Source: Pseudomonas sp. GM78
GTDB lineage: Bacteria > Pseudomonadota > Gammaproteobacteria > Pseudomonadales > Pseudomonadaceae
NCBI RefSeq assembly: GCF_000282475.1
Contig: NZ_AKJF01000101.1
Coordinates: forward strand, 1-57,227
DNA length: 57,227 nucleotides
Direction of reading: 5' to 3'
Shown here: positions 53,280-57,227 of the stretch, in pieces
Numbering within the stretch: position 1 is the first letter of the stretch
Layout of the letters: each line of letters starts with the position of its first letter
Position numbers and translations under genes: made by a program
The notes under the pieces: model-generated
Told to the model about the DNA's origin: nothing
The model's input: only the letters and a program-made list of their open reading frames with translations
Databases searched by the model: none

Positions 53280-54296
53280 CTACGTAGATCGACGAATACT
53301 AATGTACCCTTGCAGCGAATTGTTAAGGGTTCCAGGAAACTTTTCTGAACGTTGTCTTGTCGGTGTTTGCGAGGGCGAATTAACTGAATCATAACTCGGT
53401 GGTGGGCCGTAATTTTCCATAGCTGAACTATAATTCGGTGGTGGGACGTCAAGTTCCATAACTGATTCATAATTCGGTGGTGGTGGGGGGGCGGGCTGCG
53501 AAAGTCGACGTGGTATCTTGGGCGGACGAGTGAATATCCTAAAAGTCATTAAGACAGACTGAGCGATAGTTGAAAGAGTAAAGAAGGCTCCAGCAGCGAC
53601 TAATCCACCTGTTAACATATCCTTGTTGTTAGTGATCCCCCCTGCAATGCCGACTGCCGCGCCTGAAAATGTTAAAGCTCCAGCAGCTGCAAGCGCTAAT
53701 GTTTCTGCTGGCTTTTTTGGTTTTGCTAGTTCCAGTGATACTTGTGTCAATAGACGCAAAAAAGAATGCCCGGTCGGATCGCTCCGATTTATCGGATCTG
53801 CGCCACAGTACATATAAGCATTGACTCCACCCTCCCTAAACGGACTCCAACTATCCGGGCTGTTAAACCGCATCAACGTCGGGTTGAACTGTCGATAGCC
53901 ATTGCCCAAATGATAATGCCCGGTGACCGGGTCCGGCCGTTCGCCGTTGAAGCCGAGCAGGCTGAGCAATCCGTTTCCGAGAGGGCGATGGCCGTAGGGA
54001 GTGTAGGCGAGGGCATGGGGTTGCGTCGCGTCGAGTGCATTCAACACCGAACGCTGTTGATCGGTCGCCAGCAAGGCAGTGTCGACTTTGTCCCCCGTGT
54101 GTCGCTGCTGCGCCAACACCTGGTCACCATGCTGCAAGACGCTGCACTTCGCCGCCCCCTGGATTTCGGTGGCCAGGCGATTTTTGCAGTGAAAGCGCTG
54201 AATGCTGGCCTGTTGGTCGGGCGCCCAGTCTATCGAACGGTCCAGAGGGTCGTAGCGGTAGCGACACAGTAGGGTTTCGCGAGGTGACATGGGCAT
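53280..54296 (-). CDS. Short orphan RHS-core protein with hydrophobic segments and three PPxY repeats
   Basis: 338 residues. The RHS repeat-associated core lies at about 95-177 (YTPYGHRPLGNGLLSLLGFNGE, then MRFNSPDSWSPFREGGVNAYMYC and NRSDPTGH). After it come two hydrophobic segments (about 203-222 and 228-252) and a Pro-rich tail with three 13-residue tandem units. Their PPxY motifs end at Tyr276, Tyr289 and Tyr302. A variable C-terminus after the core is typical of RHS/TccC toxins. There is no full-length RHS shell, signal peptide or obvious immunity gene. The tail region is AT-richer than neighbours. A toxin role is possible but unproven. Confidence 0.8.
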   Translation of the reverse strand: MPMSPRETLLCRYRYDPLDRSIDWAPDQQASIQRFHCKNRLATEIQGAAKCSVLQHGDQVLAQQRHTGDKVDTALLATDQQRSVLNALDATQPHALAYTPYGHRPLGNGLLSLLGFNGERPDPVTGHYHLGNGYRQFNPTLMRFNSPDSWSPFREGGVNAYMYCGADPINRSDPTGHSFLRLLTQVSLELAKPKKPAETLALAAAGALTFSGAAVGIAGGITNNKDMLTGGLVAAGAFFTLSTIAQSVLMTFRIFTRPPKIPRRLSQPAPPPPPNYESVMELDVPPPNYSSAMENYGPPPSYDSVNSPSQTPTRQRSEKFPGTLNNSLQGYISIRRST

Positions 54297-54404
54297 TGGC
54301 TGAGCTCCGTGCAGGGTCGGTAAAGCCGGACCTTTAGCTTCGGAGCTTTTTCAAGCGTTGGCTACTAGCAGAACTGATAGGGTCCTGACAGGCACCACAG
54401 CCAT

Positions 54405-55925
54405 TCAGGCTTGCCGTGGTGTATTGAGGTTCATCGACCGAACCGCCAATCCCGACGCGGTCTGTTCATCGATCGGCAACGAAAACCGAAACGTCGCCCC
54501 ACGCCCCGGCACATCGATTAACTGAATTTCAAGCCCATGCAATTGCAGGATGCGGTGCACGATCCGCAACCCCAGCCCGCCATCACGTCGTGCACCGCCG
54601 ATATTGAATGGCCGCAAAAACAGACCTTCGCGCAATTCAGGCGCGATACCGGGGCCGCTGTCGCTGACCGTCACTTCAATGAACGACCCTTGTGGACGCA
54701 AACCCAGTTCGATCTCGCCACCTGGCGGCGTATGGCGCAATGCGTTGTCGAACAGGTTGGTCAGCACCCGCTCGATCAATCCCAGATCAGCGCAGGCTGC
54801 GGATACGTTAGGGGCGAAGGTGGCCTTCAACTCTACCTGCCGCGCCTCAGCCGTCAGTTCGAATTTCTGGAAAATGTCCTGGGCCAGGTCGGTCAGGGAA
54901 AACCGCTCCAGCACCGGCTGAACAAAACCATGTTCCAGCCGCACCAGTTCCAGCAGCGACTGCGCCAGACCACCGACCTTGCGGCTCTGGTCCAGGGCGA
55001 TGCCGAGATAGCGACGGCGGTCGGCAGGGGACAGCGTGGCGTCCTTGAGCGACAGGGTTTCCAGATAGCCGTGTAAGGAGGCCAGCGGCGTGCGCAGGTC
55101 GTGGGAGATGTTCGCCACCAGTTCGCGACGCTCCTGGTCCTGGCGGGTCAAGGAGCGCCATTGTTCGCCCAGGCGCGCCTGCATCTGCCGGAACGCGGCG
55201 TCGAGTACGGCGATCTCATCGTGGCTGGCGGCTTTTTCCAGGGGGACGGGCAGGGCCGGCGTCACGGGGACGCCATCTATGTCGAACTGGCTGACGGTTT
55301 CGGTGAGGCGGCGCAATGGCCGGGTGATCAGCGCAAAGGCGGTGAGGCCGGCAATCAGGCACAGCAGCGCGACCAGGCCGATGGACAGCAGGGCGGTATT
55401 GAGCGCCGCACTGGTGGCACCGCGCTCGGCCAGGCGATCATGGTCTTCACCCAGCAGCACTACATAGAGATAACCGACGGCCTTGCCATCGACCTTCAGT
55501 GGCGCGGCGCTGAACACCTTGCGCGCATCGACACTGCGCGGATCGTCACCGGCAATCGGCAAGGCATCGCCCCGGAGCAGGCGCTGGATCGGCGCCAGGT
55601 CGACGCGCTCGCGCCGAATCCGGCCTTCGGGCGCGGCACTGCCGACAATCTTGCCCTCGGTGTCCAGCAGGTACACCTCGACACTGGGGTTGACCTGCAT
55701 CAGCTTGCTGAACAGATCACGCACGGCATTGGGCATCAGGCCCTGGGTGTCCATCAACACCGTGTCGCGGGCAATGTGCTGTGCCAGGTCCCGGGACAGC
55801 CCTTGCACCACTTCCTGTTCATGCATCTGGTTGGAACGCACCTGCAGCCACGCCGAGGTGCCGCAGCACACCAGCAGCAGCACGGCGAACACCAGTGACA
55901 GGCGCTGTGTCAGGGTCAGCCTCAT
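54405..55925 (-). CDS. Two-component sensor histidine kinase
   Basis: Inner-membrane EnvZ-type kinase of 506 residues. TM1 at about 8-28 is followed by a periplasmic sensor of about 140 residues, TM2 (LLSIGLVALLCLIAGLTAF), HAMP, and the phospho-acceptor His in NISHDLRTPLASLHGYL. The ATPase domain has LTNLFDNALRHTPPGG, SDSGPGIAPE and GGLGLRIV. ATG 55925 is chosen because it overlaps the regulator stop as ATGA and gives a signal-anchor start; upstream in-frame starts lie within the regulator gene. Stimulus unknown. Confidence 0.93.
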   Translation of the reverse strand: MRLTLTQRLSLVFAVLLLVCCGTSAWLQVRSNQMHEQEVVQGLSRDLAQHIARDTVLMDTQGLMPNAVRDLFSKLMQVNPSVEVYLLDTEGKIVGSAAPEGRIRRERVDLAPIQRLLRGDALPIAGDDPRSVDARKVFSAAPLKVDGKAVGYLYVVLLGEDHDRLAERGATSAALNTALLSIGLVALLCLIAGLTAFALITRPLRRLTETVSQFDIDGVPVTPALPVPLEKAASHDEIAVLDAAFRQMQARLGEQWRSLTRQDQERRELVANISHDLRTPLASLHGYLETLSLKDATLSPADRRRYLGIALDQSRKVGGLAQSLLELVRLEHGFVQPVLERFSLTDLAQDIFQKFELTAEARQVELKATFAPNVSAACADLGLIERVLTNLFDNALRHTPPGGEIELGLRPQGSFIEVTVSDSGPGIAPELREGLFLRPFNIGGARRDGGLGLRIVHRILQLHGLEIQLIDVPGRGATFRFSLPIDEQTASGLAVRSMNLNTPRQA

Positions 55926-56641
55926 GGCGGCGATTCCTCCCCGGTGGCGAACTTGTAGCCGCGGCCCCAGACCGTGAGGATGCGCACCGGTTGCGCCGGG
56001 TCGGCCTCGATCTTGGCGCGCAGGCGATTGATGTGGGTGTTGACGGTGTGCTCGTAGCCTTCGTGGCTGTAGCCCCACACGGCGTTGAGCAGGTCCATGC
56101 GCGAAAACACCTTGCCTGGCTGGCGGGCGAAAAAGTACAGCAAGTCGAACTCCCGGGGCGTGAGGTCCAGGCGCCGGCCATCGAGGGACACTTCGCGGGT
56201 GATCGGGTCGATGGCCAGGCCGTCGATGAGCAGGCTGCCGGCGTCCATCTTCAGGTTGCGCGCCATGGCATCCACCCGGCGCAGCAGCGCCTTGACCCGG
56301 GCCACCAGTTCGAGCATGGAAAACGGCTTGGCCAGGTAATCGTCGGCGCCGAGCTCCAAGCCGAGAATCCGGTGCACTTCACTGGAGCGCGCGCTGGTGA
56401 TGATGATCGGCGTGTAGCGGGCCATGGCGCGGGCGCGGCGGCAGATTTCCAGGCCGTCGACACCGGGCAGCATCAGGTCGAGGATCAGCGCATCCCAGTT
56501 GCCTTGCTGCAGCAGGCGCATGCCTTCAGTGCCATCGGCGCTGTGCACCACCTCGAACTGCTCGTCACGCAGGTGCAGGCAGATCAGGTCGGCGATATGC
56601 AGGTCATCCTCGACCACGAGGACGCGTTTGGTCTGTTCCAT
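55922..56641 (-). CDS. OmpR-family response regulator
   Basis: 239 residues. The receiver domain has the acidic pair E11-D12, the phospho-acceptor D55 (ALILDLMLPG) and a K near 104 (DDYLAKPF). The C-terminal winged-helix domain includes LDLTPREFDLLYFFARQPGKVFSR and VNTHINRLRAKIE. ATG 56641 is preceded by AAAGGATG; 56671 and 56650 are in frame but poorly placed. It is divergent from the msrB gene across about 150 bp, which could make that gene a target (inference). Confidence 0.94.
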   Translation of the reverse strand: MEQTKRVLVVEDDLHIADLICLHLRDEQFEVVHSADGTEGMRLLQQGNWDALILDLMLPGVDGLEICRRARAMARYTPIIITSARSSEVHRILGLELGADDYLAKPFSMLELVARVKALLRRVDAMARNLKMDAGSLLIDGLAIDPITREVSLDGRRLDLTPREFDLLYFFARQPGKVFSRMDLLNAVWGYSHEGYEHTVNTHINRLRAKIEADPAQPVRILTVWGRGYKFATGEESPP

Positions 56642-56791
56642 CCAGCTCATCCTTTGGCGCAATGAGCGCATTGTGCGGGTTTTTCGCGGCCCGAGTTATC
56701 ACGAATTGTTTAACTTCCCGTGAGGATTTGGCGATCAGGCCAAGACTAGGCTGTGCTCCATGAAAGACCCCTGGAATTTTTGGAGACGGCC

Positions 56792-57227
56792 ATGCTTTCA
56801 CCACGCTTTTCACGCCGGCAATTCCTCTTCGCCAGCGGCGGGCTGGGCGTTGCAGCCCTGGCGATCGGCCTGTTGCCGAAATTCTCCACAGGCACTGCGC
56901 TGATCAGTGATGCCAGCGCGGCCGAGGCGTTCGAGGTCACCCACAGTGACAGAGAATGGCACGCCATCCTCAGCGACGAACAGTATGAAATCCTCCGCGA
57001 AGAAGGCACTGAACGGGCTTACAGCAGCCCGCTGAACAACGAGCACCGCGACGGCACGTTCCTCTGTGCCGGTTGCCAGTTGCCGCTGTTCTCATCGGCG
57101 ACCAAGTTCGACAGCCACACCGGCTGGCCGAGTTTCTGGGCGCCGCTGGACAAGGCCGTGGCCACCCGTCAGGACCGTGCCTACGGCATGGTGCGCGAAG
57201 AGGTGCACTGCCGCCGTTGTGGCGGGG
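56792..57227 (+). CDS. msrB: Tat-exported peptide-methionine (R)-S-oxide reductase, 3' end cut by window
   Basis: Reduces methionine-R-sulfoxide in proteins. The N-terminus carries a twin-arginine signal (SRRQFLFASG plus a hydrophobic stretch to about residue 42), so this MsrB works in the periplasm, unlike the usual cytosolic form. Conserved parts are LCAGCQLPLF and CRRCGG (zinc Cys pairs) and HTGWPSFW. TGGAGA precedes ATG 56792. The catalytic Cys region lies beyond the window edge, so completeness cannot be judged. Confidence 0.93.
   Translation, partial: MLSPRFSRRQFLFASGGLGVAALAIGLLPKFSTGTALISDASAAEAFEVTHSDREWHAILSDEQYEILREEGTERAYSSPLNNEHRDGTFLCAGCQLPLFSSATKFDSHTGWPSFWAPLDKAVATRQDRAYGMVREEVHCRRCGG

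Noticed and set aside
53389-53490. Spaced short repeats considered as a mini CRISPR array
   Set aside because: The repeats have a 39-bp period, lie in frame in the RHS-core gene and encode PPxY units. There are no spacers and no cas genes.

Overview
The window is a high-GC gammaproteobacterial chromosome segment. Gene content and order point to Pseudomonas, most likely the P. fluorescens group: a complete alg operon in canonical order, an unlinked cyoABCDE operon, DUF3077 and MocR genes, and many paired REP elements with GTAGGAGC/GTGGGAGC cores. The species assignment is inference.

Layout. (1) 1-16.5 kb, minus strand: the alginate operon algD-alg8-alg44-algK-algE-algG-algX-algL-algI-algJ-algF-algA, with algA cut by the window edge. 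It covers GDP-mannuronate supply, c-di-GMP-gated polymerisation, periplasmic epimerisation, acetylation and lysis, and outer-membrane export. Four paired REP elements sit in it, one of them inside the 5' end of algK. (2) 16.5-26.3 kb: housekeeping genes. These are yaaA, a degenerate NodB-like deacetylase, a PIN-PhoH ATPase, moaCDE, an orphan amino-acid binding protein, a divergent EamA exporter/LysR pair, and dsbB. (3) 27-32 kb: cyoABCDE, the bo3 quinol oxidase with its heme O synthase. (4) 32-33.3 kb: a small accessory patch with an antitoxin whose toxin is nearly deleted, and a DUF3077 gene preceded by a leader peptide, a C4/P4-CI-like antisense RNA with mutually exclusive pairings, and an attenuator.

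(5) 33.4-44.3 kb: a compact set of biosynthetic genes that I do not recognise as a described pathway. A divergent MocR regulator faces MFS exporter, ATP-grasp ligase, RidA and cupin genes, which end at a strong terminator. A second operon follows: GST-like protein, KamA-type radical SAM aminomutase, class IV aminotransferase, TauD/clavaminate-synthase-like oxygenase, AurF-type diiron N-oxygenase and metallo-beta-lactamase-fold hydrolase. The set suggests an NRPS-independent, N-oxygenated, beta-amino-acid-derived small molecule that is ligated by the ATP-grasp enzyme and exported by the MFS protein. That product is inference.

(6) 44.4-57.2 kb: a 2020-residue protein made of nine tandem DUF4329-like units, a second MocR regulator, an unrecognised conserved-looking protein, a short orphan RHS-core protein with three tandem PPxY motifs, an OmpR/EnvZ-type two-component pair, and the start of a Tat-exported MsrB.

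The best candidates for something undescribed are the region-5 cluster, the RNA switch before DUF3077, the nine-unit DUF4329 protein and the PPxY-tailed RHS protein. No tRNA, rRNA, CRISPR array or transposase gene was seen.
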